A stretch of DNA of 64,000 bases from Gnetum montanum (Eukaryota; Streptophyta; Gnetopsida; Gnetales; Gnetaceae), in the NCBI GenBank assembly GCA_015680685.1, contig MNCI01030955.1, positions 128,272-192,271 on the forward strand, read 5' to 3'. Shown piece by piece: positions 47,063 through 58,620 of this stretch. Below the pieces are notes generated by a model. That model had not been told where the DNA came from. It did no database searches and was given only the letters and a program-made list of their open reading frames with translations. Position 1 is the stretch's first letter, and every line of letters begins with the position of its first letter. The position numbers and the translations under genes were made by a program.

Positions 47063-49828
47063 TATTTCTGCGTCTTTATCCTGTTTCTGAGGTAGAGACG
47101 AAGGCGCAGAGGCCAGGGGCCTAGGCTTAGGGAAGCCGAGTGTAGAATGGTCTTTCGTTGCGTTAATAGATATGTCCTCTCCCTTTTGCTTGGGAGGTGA
47201 TGGTTGGCTGTTCTGGTTAGAGGTCTGCCCCTGCGTGAGAGGAGCAGCCTGTGGTTTTGGCGCTTTAATGATGAAAGGTGGCCTATGCGTGGGCGCAGAT
47301 GAGGCCGCGGCTTGGCTACTCCTGCATGGCTGGGTGGCGTTCTGAGAAGGTGCACGAATGATAAAAGGTGGCCATGAGCTACCATTGGCTGTGGATGAAG
47401 AGCTCCCCCTGTTGTGAGTTGGTTGGCACACGCAAAACGAAAGGTTGTCTGTGTGGTGCCTTCCTATCACTGTCCGTATTCACCACATTGATTGTATAGG
47501 GTGCGTCGTTTGCATTCAACGGATCCTTATACACGTGCAATGCTTGGTTTTCTGGACGCGTCAGACTACTGCCATCCAGTTTCAGATGACCCTCATCGAT
47601 CATGCGTTGAATGTCATCCTTCAATGCCCAGAAGTAGTCTGTATCGTGACCACACAACTGGTGGTAGTCACAGAAACGGTCCAGCCTGAAAGATTTCGGA
47701 ACTGGTGGTTCGTTAGGTAAGGCTAAAGAAGGGTTCTTCAGTAGTTCACAATGACGTCTGTGACGCTTCAGAGCTTGTTCAGATACCCTCTTGGGTTGCA
47801 TGTATCCGGCCCCTAACAATTGTTTCAACAGTTCTGAATGTTTTACAGGCAGGGATGTATACTTTGAGCGATCTTTACGCTCAATGTTTGGTTTTGGCTG
47901 GGGGGAGCCTTCAGGGGTAGTCGTGTCCTGGCTGGTGCTACCTGCACTGGCCATGGTCTCAGGAGGTGCGGTAGGGGCCTTCTTGTTCTTGTTCTTTGGG
48001 CCTTCAGCCAGCGCAACTACTGTCTTTGTTGTTGCCTTACCTTTGTCTTTGCCCTTGTTGTGAGTGTTCCTATAGGCAACATACGCCGGGTCTTTGCTAG
48101 CCTCCGCAGCATCTTGGATGCTTTTAACTTGAGCGAAGGCCTGATGTAAAGAGTTGGGGGAAAGATAGTATAGCTTTGACTTAATAAAGTCATTGACTGC
48201 TCCTTTGAATATAGCCAGTAGATGTGAATCCGCGATTGGCTCACGAATTTCATTCAAGGTAGCATTCCAACGCTGTATGAACTTCTGGACTGGTTTGAGC
48301 AGGTCTTGTTTCACCCCCATGAGCTGATCCAACATGACTTCTGGCTTTAAGTTGTATTTAAAGCAGGTCACGAATTGTGTCAGAAGCTCTTCCAAGGTTG
48401 AGATGGAAGAGCGTGGGAGGGCCCGATACCAGTCTAGAGCTTTCCCTGTCAACGACATAGCAAAGACGTGGATGATCGTATGAGGCCATTGTTGCAGCAA
48501 CAAGGATTCGGATCTAAAGGTGACCAAGTGAGCATTAGGATCTCCCTCCCCATTATACTTGGTAAAATGAGGCAAGGACATCCCTATTGGCAATGACAAC
48601 ATAGGGACTGCTGAGCTGATAGGATCATCTTGGTAAAAATCCATGATCTGTACTGTGTCTGACCCAGCAGCATTAAGACACCTAACCTCCTTGGTGAGGG
48701 TTTGAATAAGTAGAAAGGCTTGATCCAGACCCGTTGCTGGAGGTGCCTGTGTAGGAGGAGTAGGGGGCTGACTTGGAAAAGCCGTGCCAGGCAGTGGAAG
48801 TGGTGGAATGGTTTGGCTGGTAGATGGTGGGGCGGGAATCCCTGCAGCCAGGGGGGCCTGTGAAGACCACCACCCACCAGTTTTGAAAGAGAGGTTAGTT
48901 GCCATCTACTACGTGGGATAAGGATGAGGATATTGCAAAACCATCGGCGGAATATGTGTTGCAGGTGCCACCGAGGGTTGCACACCGTATACCACAGACT
49001 GGTTGTGTTGTGTCGTGGGGTAGGTCCACTGACTCACGATAGGCTGTTGGATAGGCATCTGTGGTTGCACAACGGTGGTGATCTATCGGGTTGGAGGGGG
49101 CGGCAGCGACAAAGCCTGGATAGGATGAGTTGTGGACATAGTTTGGGGTTGGATCTGCGGGATAAAATGTGGCACGGTGGATGCTGGAACCACTGCCGGA
49201 ATGCTGAGTACACGTGGCGATGACACCGCCCCCATGTTGTTGTGGGGTATTTGCATTTGTAGCCTAGATGGCTGTGCAGTGGCTTGTGGAATGATAGGGA
49301 AACGCGTCTACGTGGTCATGGCTGGGTCAAGAGGAGCGGCCTCTTCGTTGAAAGGAAACAAGGGATTTATGTATGTGTGGGGGCTCAGAGTATGGAACGA
49401 GTGTTCAGACTGGGCTGCCAATTCATCCTCTTCCTCCTCTCCATTCTGGGGCTCCAACGTAGCCCGTGAAGCCTGGCCCTTGGCCATGACAAACTGTGTT
49501 ATAATTTCATATTGATGCTCGGTCAAAGGGATAATGTCATAGGCTATTGGAGTGAAATCGTGACCTCCTCGATGGATCATCTCAAAGTTTCTTTTTGCTT
49601 CGATCTCAGCTCGGCTAAGGGCAAGCTTCGCCTGGATCTTAACGTAGATGAAATTGTATTCTTCAGGGGTTATGACTGTGAAAATAGGGTCTTTGCCCTG
49701 CAGTCTCAATGACCTATGCGATGGTCCCTGCGGTCCCGCTGCACCAAAAGCTGGTCTGGTGACAGCGATAGGGTTCACAGATGTGGTACCCACATCAGCG
49801 GCGACCATGGCGGTTGTGGTTGTGTATA
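47063..49828 (-). pseudogene. Element D gag
   Basis: One frame runs from the N gap (49,828) to 47,379, with TAG at 49,308, one near 49,085 and two at 48,906-48,911, all readable as CAG decay. The N-terminal domain has EEYNFIYVKIQAKL and RNFEMIHRGGHDFTP (49,500-49,690). From the Met at 48,905, residues 88-96 are MDFYQDDPI, 117-126 YNGEGDPNAH, 152-160 LTGKALDWY (capsid core), and 412-430 a CxxH-GHDT knuckle-like motif lacking the last Cys. A -1/+1 change near 47,390-47,400 (C-rich run) moves to the frame of 47,060-47,470, where PFIIRAP and PFIIKAP repeat PFVLRVP. The start codon is hidden in the gap. Confidence 0.88.
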
Positions 49829-49996
49829 NNNNNNNNNNNNNNNNNNNNNNNNNNNNNNNNNNNNNNNNNNNNNNNNNNNNNNNNNNNNNNNNNNNNNNNN
49901 NNNNNNNNNNNNNNNNNNNNNNNNNNNNNNNNNNNNNNNNNNNNNNNNNNNNNNNNNNNNNNNNNNNNNNNNNNNNNNNNNNNNNNNNNNNNNNNN
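49829..49996. other. Assembly gap of 168 N
   Basis: By comparison with the 3' LTR the gap must hold at least the 229 bp equivalent to 35,143-35,371, plus PBS, leader and the start of gag, so 168 is too short. Frames running through the N are meaningless. Confidence 0.9.
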
Positions 49997-51365
49997 TGAA
50001 TGGTAACGATGATGATAGCGTTAACTCGACAACAGGAATCAGACACGAGAGAAACGCGTGATTACAAGATCTATAGTTTGACCTGGGAAAATAAGTATTT
50101 TGTATATTCAAGTTACATTGGGGAGACCCCGATTGTTTTGTATAAAGCAAACACGAAGCAACAAGAAACAAGCAAACTGTCTGAGCAGAAGTACAGAATA
50201 GAATCCGATCTACCTTGTAGGCCGGAGAAGGGATGCAAGGAAGGTCAAGTTCTGACGTCTATTGATCAACTGCTTCTGATCAATAGAAACTCGCAAACAA
50301 CACCAGATGATCTTTGGATCTCTGATCTGCTCCTTTTGCCTTAGGTAGTCTTTTCTCAGAACCGCCAATGATCACCAATGGAGAAAGTTGTGTCTTTGCC
50401 AAAGGGGTAATCGCTCTTACTGCCAATGCTTAAGCCAAGTGTCTCCTGTCTCTGTGGAAAGCTAGAGCTGCCAAGGTGGTTGCCAGAAAATGCTGCTCTT
50501 TCTCTCTGTCTCGGTGGTTTCTCTATCTTTTTGTGTGTCTGTCGTTGTTCCCCTTTTTTCTTCACCCACTAGGATATTTATAGGTTTGACAATATGTGGA
50601 GAAGGCGTAGCTGTGATGACACGTGTTTCAAACTTTTCGGAAGATCATTGACTTGACCATCGTTGTGTTGAAATCCGTAACTACGCACAATACGCGCATT
50701 TGCGTATTGTGCGTATGAGTGACAAATGTGGGTCGGGCATACCTCAGTTGATTTTGGGCTACATTACGCTCATAAGCATTGCATCGCGTATAAGAGCATA
50801 ATAAAGCATGAAGACAATAGATTCAAGCTGCTTTACGCTCATTTACGCTGCCGTGCGTAGTGAGGCGTAAGCAATGATTATTTTGACGATGACCTATGCT
50901 GACACACGTTGCGTTGCGTAACGGATGTAAGGTGGCCAATATGTAAAAAAGAAAAGCGCCGATCTATTGTGTGTCATTGATCTCTCTTTGACTTTTTTGA
51001 TGCTCATTACGCTGCCGTGCGTACTGAGCATAAACTCGGCCTTGGACAAAAGACTTAGCCAAAATACACGAGAAGTCGCATATTACGCTGCTTAGGCCTT
51101 AGGCTTTGCCAAAGCTGCTGAAGTAAGCTACCTTTGAATGTCGGACTATGTTACGCAAAGCATCATTACGCTATATTGCATGCTATAGCGTAAATAATGA
51201 AAAATATAGTAAGATAAGAAATCCGCAAAGGAAAATCGAAGTCTTGATGTCTCGTGCCTCCTTGCATCGCCCTGTCTTGTTCTTCTTTCTGGAATTCTGT
51301 CATGTACTCTTGCCCAAATCAAAAATCTTTGCCTGAGGCCGACTCGCAATTTCCACGGTGTTTCA
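49997..51365 (-). repeat. Element D 5' LTR (part; the U5 end is in the gap)
   Basis: Matches 35,372-36,740 base for base in length. Ends CACGGTGTTTCA followed by TSD CTTTC. Differences to the other LTR are mostly transitions (for example 'cacgtgatt' against 'cgcgtgatt', 'gtcttggtgg' against 'gtctcggtgg'). Confidence 0.93.
50575..50582 (-). promoter_or_regulatory. TATA box of the element D 5' LTR
   Basis: Minus strand CCTATAAATATCC. It lies about 785 bp inside the LTR from its U3 end, and an equal element is in the 3' LTR at 35,950-35,957. Transcription would start about 30 bp further left. Confidence 0.6.
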
Positions 51366-51370
51366 CTTTC
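51366..51370. repeat. Target-site duplication of element D, right copy (CTTTC)
   Basis: Identical to 35,138-35,142; element B resumes after it. Confidence 0.92.
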
Positions 51371-51650
51371 CCCTCCAAATTTAGAGCATGTTGAGTTTCC
51401 ATGCACAAAATTAGCAAGAAGGGTTGAGAGTAAAAACATTAGGTTTATGTTTGGTTTTTATTGTAATTTTGCTAAGTTTTGGTCACAAAATATCATCCTC
51501 CACCACAACACACTTCTTAGAGCTTTAGCAAAGATCCCAAAAATCAACCACCATCAATCCTCAGTGTGAAAGCACTACATCTTCCTCCCAAATAGAGTAT
51601 ATGCTTTTACCCTCCCAGTTTTCAAGCCTTTTCAACGTTATTAGAGCCAT
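51371..51650 (+). promoter_or_regulatory. Element B presumed 5' flank of the antisense gene
   Basis: 280 bp between the D insertion and the ATG at 51,651, ending TTCAACGTTATTAGAGCC. It shares AGCTTT-AGCAAAGAT with C at about 21,165. Before D inserted it was joined to the array end at 35,142. Confidence 0.4.
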
Positions 51651-54600
51651 GGTGAAGCAACATGGAGGTAACAAGAAGAATCCCAAGATCTAGGAATTAG
51701 ATGAGGTAGCCAAGAAGATATCCAAATTTCCTAAGGCTATTTCCATCCAAGGTTCTTCCTACTATACTCCAATATAGGTCATTCTTGGCTTTTTGCTATG
51801 GTTTCCGAGCTATTTTTGTGCTTTTTAGCTAGGAAAGGATCATTTTCTTTAGATCTACTCAAAAGGGCTTAATGAAATCAAATATCAACTAAATCCTATA
51901 TCATATTTTGGTTTTTTATATGTGGATCTAAGTTTAATCAGCTAATTTTTCTTTGGTAGATTCAATTTTTTTAAAAAAACTTGCCTTTTGCATGCCTTTT
52001 TCCAAAATTTTGGAGTGGAGCCATTTTTGTTATATCTAGGCTAATATTTCTATCAAAACTAAATCTAAAAATTCCTACTCCTTATTTTAATGTTTTTTGC
52101 GGTGGGTCCAAATTTTGACCATTTTTTCTATAATTAATGGCTAGATTAAGTTAGGTTTTGTAGGTTTTGTGTTTTTTAATGCTTTTTTGATGAAAAAAGC
52201 AAGAAAATTTGTGTATTTTTTGTTAATAAAAAGGATGAATTTTTGTAAAATATAATTTTATGGATTTTTAGGGTTACATTTAAGATATCTAATGGCTATG
52301 ATTTTGTTTGATTTTGAGTTATATTGAAGAAGTTATGCCTATTTGAATTGGGTTGTGTAATTTGGGTTTGTGCCATTTTTCCAATTTTCATCCAAGTTAA
52401 TGATTTTTTTATGAAATAGCTAGGGTTTTAAATTTTTGTTAAATGTAGGTGCTTATGGATTAATTCAATATTTTAAATGGTGGTGGAATCACTCTATTTA
52501 AAACTCAAATAAATTTTTGATGATTTTTTTCAACTCTGTGCAGATGGGGGTTTAAGTTGATAGCTAGGGTTTTGCTATTTTTGGCTATGGTTTATTAAAA
52601 AATGGTTATGTTTTCTTAGTAATAATGGCCATTGCTAAAAAGCTTATGATTTCAAAATTCCTTTTGTGGTGGAATCACTAAAATTGATGCTAGGATGAAT
52701 TTTTAATGATTTTTTGATCAAGGCTTTGTCAGTTAAGCTTAATTTTAGTTGTAGCACTTACCCCTTTGGAGATGGATGTTATTGACATACTTGGAAATTT
52801 CTCTTTTCAACTTTCATGTCCTTGGGGATTCCTAAAGATGTAAGCTACATTATAAAGTTGTTTTCATGAGAAAAAAGATATTTTTGCTATTTTTAGTAAG
52901 CTTTTTCCTATGGCCATTTTTCTATGTTTTAATGCTTTTTCTAAATTAATGTATGGTTTAAAATAAGGCATAATTATGCTATGAATTTTTTTTATTAAAG
53001 GTTGTAATAATTTTTCTATGTAATTTCTTAGCAAATTTGAATAAATACCTTAGATCTTTTTACAAGGGCTAATTTCACCCTCGACTAGGATGCTTTTTCA
53101 TATAAAACTTATCAAGAAATTCTAGGTTGTAATGTGGTTCTAATGATGCTTATGTTTTCCACCTAAAGGGAACTACTAAAATCCATTCTTATCATGGTCA
53201 AGTTGGTCAACACTCTATGCTATATTTTCCAACCCAACACCAACACCCCTCTCCCTAACATGGACTAGGAGAGGGGGTCACTATGGTTTTGTCCAAGGGT
53301 AAGGCAATTCCTTGCCTATCTTCTACAAAACATTAATGTGATGATGTGGTTACACTTATCTACAGACATGGTTGGGGTTCATAGTGGAGATGCTGCTACC
53401 TCAATTTTCATGTCTAGCTACTTAGTTCATAATCAATGATCCAGAGATCCAAGTAGCAAGAGAGATGGTGGATACCATCAATGCACAGTACCTTTTAGAC
53501 ATCTAGATGATGCTAGATTATTCCTAATACAACATCAACAATATTCTTATGGTGGCACGAAGAGCCCATTCATTATTACAGAATCCTCTAGGCATTTTGT
53601 ACCAATTATAGGGGTAAGCATGGCTATTATAGGTTATCATGTTTTAGCTTTATTTAATTTGTTCATCTTTCTAAACTTGTCAATTTTACACACATCTTGT
53701 AGGTACCAAGTTAACAAGCAAGGCTTCATTAAGATTGATCAAACCTTGGTGATAGTCCACACCACACTGAGTTAATTCACCAAAGGTTCCAACATTAAAC
53801 ATGTTATTTTCAAACAACTAAGGGGGAATTTTGATAAATACCCTACCAAATTTGACCCTATTTACAAGAAGTACGTGTCTATCAAAATAGCACATAGCTG
53901 GTGGACTGCTTCTAAGGCTATTAGAGATATGGGCATCATTGCTGGGAGCCTTGCATGAGCTTCACCTAGCACGAAGAAGAAAGGTGAGAAAAGAGTGGTT
54001 TTCCATGTTATAACTAAGGTTTTACTACTATTTGGATCTTAAGAATTCTATGGTCTAAATGTAGCTATACTAATGTTAAGCATTTATCTTTTACTTACAG
54101 GGCCTTCCACTTCTACTAATGTTACTATACTACCCACCAAATGTTCTACAAATACTCTCATTCTAAAGTTTGATGAGGTGGGGCCAACATAGGAGTGGTT
54201 GAGGGGTCAGGCATCTAAGAACATGTAGAAAAACATTGCACTCATAGGTTTGGTTGAGATCATCATGGCACCTAGCTTTTTTGTTCTTTTTATAAAGATG
54301 TTGAACATCATTGACTCCTTTGATGAAGGAGATGATGTGTTCTACACCACAGTGTGAGGCATGCCAATTACCATTGCCATCAATGAGGCCACCTTTTATG
54401 AATTTTTTGGTGTTCCCACTAAGGGGATAGTAGTTTCCATCAAATCAATGAAGGAAGTCATCCATTGTGTAGAAATTAAGGAGTGGTTTGATGCTAATAA
54501 AGGCCACTTCAAACTTTCTCTTAATAGCTTTGCAAACCATAATAGAAGGGCATCCTATCTTGTTTTCAAGTCTTGGGCCTTTCGTAAACTATTATGATAA

Positions 54601-56879
54601 AAAAAGATAGCTGGTATTACCTAGGAATGGACCTTCAAGAAGGTCTTGACGGAGGGAACTTGTTTCAACTAGGCTACTTCCTTGGCTACTAGCCTCAAAG
54701 AGGAAATCTTAAAACTTCACATGGACTCCTCTACAATAGTCCACATGCACTATGCATTTTTTGTAGGCTATCTAAAGAAGTTCATGAAATTATTGGTGGT
54801 GAAGAGGAATGGATCATGGATGTGACAGGACTCAAAACAACTCACCAAGCCGTGGATAAAACATCTTTGTCCAACTATGTAAGCTTAGAACCCACCAGAG
54901 GACATGGGAAATTTGTTATCTATGAACACCAAGAATATTGATGTTAGTTAGTGTGAATCCTCTAACAGCATGGGGGAGGCACCTCTTACATTCCTAGCAA
55001 ACATCAAAAGATTCCAATGGTTGTGTGTTGAGGCTAATGGGACAACCAAGGTCCATTTGAAGTGGTTAGCAGAGGAAGCACCACTAGTAGTAGAGCCACC
55101 CTATAAGAAAAGGATCATCTTTAATATTCCTTGTTAGACCAAGAAATCACAAGCATGTTTCAACTATGATCTTAATGTTTTTGGGTATGTTATATCCTAT
55201 GGTTATTCATACTAACTTTTCTAATGGGTTATGGCTATATGCCAGTGGTAAAACTTAGTAGCCAAGCTACCATTGTGGAAGAAGAGAAAAGATAAGTAGA
55301 GGAGGTACTTAGACATGCAAAGGAGGAGGAGAAAAAATGTATAGATATTGTGGTAGAGGAGGAACAAAGGCATGCAAAGACGGCACTCTTGTAGCAAGAT
55401 ATGGATGATCTTGATGCCTTGTTTAGTGAGCAACTACTTGGGGAGCCTCTAATTGAAATCCTTGATGATGATGATGAGGATGAGAATAAGAATCAAGGTA
55501 TGCCTATGTTTTACTCATTATTTCCTATGGTTTTATATTTATTTTCTTAGTTCTTACTTATCCAATGATTATTGTGCTTATTGTAGTTCCTACACCACTA
55601 TCAAAGGCCTCTACATCCATGTTTCACATGAAACCATTTGTAGAGGTCCTAGACAAGATAGAATTCATGCATGGGATGGCAAAGGACATCATTGGTTGGC
55701 TACAACAAATTGCACCTGAGATTAGTAAGAACTATGTTTTGCTATGCCTTAGTTTTTTTTCTATAGGATCTATTTTAAGCTATGGTTACCTTAAATTGCA
55801 TATCATGTTTATGGTTATGTTTTTATTGTTTTTAGTTCCATTAGGTACATGGGACTTGACCTAAGACATAGAGTTTAACTCCTTGCCTAAACTTCCTCCT
55901 AAAACCCTACATGTCCCCGTGAAGCTATATGAAACTACCACTGATCTAGCAATTTCATGTGCAAAAGATTCATGGGAGATTCAAAGGTCCAACAAATCCC
56001 TATGGAAACAAGTTGTGATCTTGAAGGAAGAAAATAAAAGGTAAGTCATGTGGATCCATGATCTTGAAGAACATAAGGCTTTTGTGGAAGCCCAAGTGGA
56101 GATCTTGGAAGCCTTATGGACCAAGGGGATCATGTGATCCTGCTACTAGTACATCATCCATGATAAGGTTTTCCTCTCTAGGGAGTTTCATGAGTAGTAG
56201 ATGTAGATGTAATTGAATCTCTCGAAAGATACAGGATTGAAAAGATTACAGTGTTTGGATCTAAGAGTGAGGTAAGATACAAAGGAATCACAAGAGTAAG
56301 TATAAGTCTAACTGGGAGGCATACCTAAAGTGGCTAAAGAGGTAGAAAAATAAAAAATAAAATAGAAATTTTTTTACCTAGGGAGTTCAAGATGAGAGTG
56401 CATTCAACCTCTTTGAAAGCTATCTAACAGTAGTGGAATCTCCTACTCCTCAAATTACTATAGCTATGGATGAGGTTTCTACAACTATGGTCTCATGGGA
56501 GCTACCATTATGGATAGGTGTAGATAGGACCAACATTTTCATAGGCATCAATTTTAGGGATATTGATTGGGCCAATATGGCATAGGACTAGATTATCCAA
56601 CATTTGGATATTTCCCTTCACCATCTTCCATGAGAGTTTGTACAACCACATTCCCCATAAGTTTTATGGCATTTATGTTTTATGGTTTTAAGTTTTAGTT
56701 TTGCATTTGCTTATGTCATGGTCTTAGTTATGTTGGTTACTAATCAGCTGTATGTTATTATGTCACATACACCATATGATGTCTGTAGCCCCAGCAGTGT
56801 AGGCGATAATGATGATGATGATGATGATGCACCACCTACTCCCCCTCTAGATGCCCCCTTGGCACCACTTAATTCATGA
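51651..56879 (+). pseudogene. Antisense gene of element B, full length but decayed
   Basis: First exon at 51,651 (basic start with KKNPK, then LDEVAKK), ending near ATATAG-GTCATTC. A 1.4-kb T-rich intron follows. HAD-like exon about 53,160-53,612 with donor GTAAGC. Next exon from 53,702 (after CATCTTGTAG) to about 53,970. The large exon, about 54,100-55,150, includes 54,361-54,597 with ATFYEFFGVPTKGIV, matching D's LFEDLFGVPSDGLP. Acidic helical exon about 55,245-55,496, small exon about 55,588-55,727 with EFMHGMAKDI, later exons about 55,835-56,040 and 56,383-56,600. Last exon about 56,788-56,879 has an Asp run coded by a GATGAT repeat and ends PPTPPLDAPLAPLNS. It confirms the D gene model. 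Many stops. Confidence 0.7.
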
Positions 56880-57756
56880 CAACTTTTTCATTGATGATTT
56901 TTAGTTTAGTTTATTTTATGTTGTACATTGTATGGTCCATATTGGCCAATGCTTGAGTCATAGACATTTTGACACTTATGGTTTATTGTTTTAACATTTA
57001 TGCCATAGAGTGTGGCCATGGCTATATATATTATTTTAAACTATTTTGAATTTTAAGTTTCAATTTTAGTTTTGGCTATATATGTTGTTGATGTCTTTAC
57101 TACTTTAATATTTTAAGCTTATAAATATCATAAGCGAGGCTATGCTACCAATGGCTATGTTGGCTATGTTGAAAATAGTTAAACTATGAATGGCCATAGG
57201 ATAAGGGTTACTTGCTAGCTTTAAGTCATGGTGGGCCACATGTTTATCACCAATTTAAGTTCATGATGGGCTACAATGCTAGTTTAAAGTCTCTTAGTGG
57301 ACTATGGCACTAGTTTGAAGTCTTATCGAACTGTGATGTCAGTTTAAGGCCTTGCTAGGTCATAGGTTTGCTAGTTTTAGGCCATGGTAGGCCCTAGGTT
57401 TTGTTAGTTTTCAGACATGGTGGGCCCTAGGTTTTGCCAGTTTTAGGCCATGGTAGAACCTTGTTAAAAGGGAACATATATTTTTTTGTGATTTTCTATT
57501 TTAATTTTTATTTTATTTTATAGTTTTGACACTTTTATGAGGTTTTTGACATTTACAACACATGCAAAAAGTAAAGAAATAGAAAGGCTTTAAAAAATAA
57601 AAATGTAAATGAAAGTAAAAACTTAGGCTACATGCATAAAAGAGTAAAATAAAGTACATAAAATGGATTAATAAGTTAACAAAGAAAACCTAGGTCACAT
57701 GGCTATAAATGCATCTAGTTATAAGGGCATGGGGTGGAAGGGTGAAGGTGTACTTC
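56880..57756. other. Element B spacer between antisense gene and protease, with motif units
   Basis: Counterpart of 23,488-24,125 in C. At 57,205-57,470 there are at least seven plus-strand units, such as GCTAGTTTAAAGTCTCTTAG, GTCAGTTTAAGGCCTTGC and GCCAGTTTTAGGCCATGG. The rest is A/T-rich and non-coding. A minus-strand donor candidate (CAA followed by GTGAAGTAC) ends the spacer at about 57,758. Confidence 0.65.
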
Positions 57757-58620
57757 ACTTGTGCAGACTCTTCCTAATTTTTGAAAGATTATGAAGTGTG
57801 TAAGGTCTACTCTACACAAGTTTATATTCTCCATCCCCTTTGCTAATGATGTTAAAAAGGAGTTCATCCCATAATGCATCTCGTTATCCATTGTTGTCAT
57901 TTTTGACTTTTTGCTCTCTCTTGGATTATTGGATTTTGTGACTAGGAGCTTCTTCTTAAAGATGCACTTTGGAACCCTACTCTATGTCTATGTTTTTAAT
58001 AGCTAGGAACACCACATTATGACCATGAATGATGATTTCACCTTCCTCATAAGGAAGGTGAATCTCTTGGTGGATGGATGAGGACATGGCTCATAACTAA
58101 GCCAACCAAGGTCTTCCTAGGATAAGGTAAAACCTTGGTGTCTCCTCCACCATTAAGAAATCTATGGTTGTAAGGAATTTCTCCCCTGCAACAAAATCCA
58201 AGGAGATAGACCCCTTGATAGAAATCCTTGATTTATTGAAAGACTTGAGAGTAGTTGTTGATGTGTGTTGTATCTACTTTATCAAGCCTAATCGATCAAT
58301 GATGATGCATGGGATGACATTTATTGTTACCCCATCATCTACATGTACCTGATGCATCTTAAACTACCCTACACATATGGTTATAAATAGAAGAGCCCTA
58401 GTCACCTCACCATTTTGGGGATTAGCCTTGATTTTGCTATTACAAAATACTACAAGTGTTGACTTCTTCTCCCTTGGTGAAGGAGGAACCATCATTGCAC
58501 AGATGGATTCCTTGTTAGTGGGGATGTCCTCGTAATAGGAATGGAAGTCAGCATCCTAACTGGTGCTTCATGATGTGTAGCAAAAGTCATGATCAAGTCG
58601 TATAAGCTTAGAGTTGTATT
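57757..58620 (-). pseudogene. Element B protease (decayed)
   Basis: The minus strand carries KMHQVHVDDGVTINVIP at about 58,300-58,355, the retropepsin active site with D-D-G, and the downstream ILG-type motif region at about 58,085-58,140. The acidic tail (57,830-58,010) resembles A and C and is absent from D. Stops throughout. The plus-strand frames at 58,164-58,352 and 58,614-58,820 are shadows. Confidence 0.78.

Larger units (their letters stand above)
35143..51365 (-). mobile_element. Element D: youngest, best preserved copy, Tat/Ogre-like Ty3/gypsy with antisense gene
   Basis: Complete element of 16,223 bp as assembled (including gaps) with two LTRs and a 5-bp TSD. Minus-strand order: 5' LTR, gap, gag, protease, antisense gene region, RT/RNase H/RNase H, integrase, 3' spacer with minisatellite, PPT, 3' LTR. 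The LTRs differ by several dozen substitutions over 1,369 comparable bases with no net length change, roughly 95% identity by eye. D keeps many CpGs, in contrast to its surroundings. Its ORFs carry a few TAG/TGA stops, one gag frameshift and two lost catalytic Asp residues, so it is probably immobile now. Confidence 0.95.

Noticed and set aside
49308-50171. Long frame through the N gap joining gag and LTR
   Set aside because: The run of X is unsequenced DNA and the gap length is wrong, so the join is not real. Only the part left of 49,828 is gag.
35143-51365. D as a currently active autonomous element
   Set aside because: In-frame stops, a gag frameshift, YVDN and TNNGP in catalytic sites and about 5% LTR divergence argue against it. 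The assembly gaps leave some doubt only about the ends.
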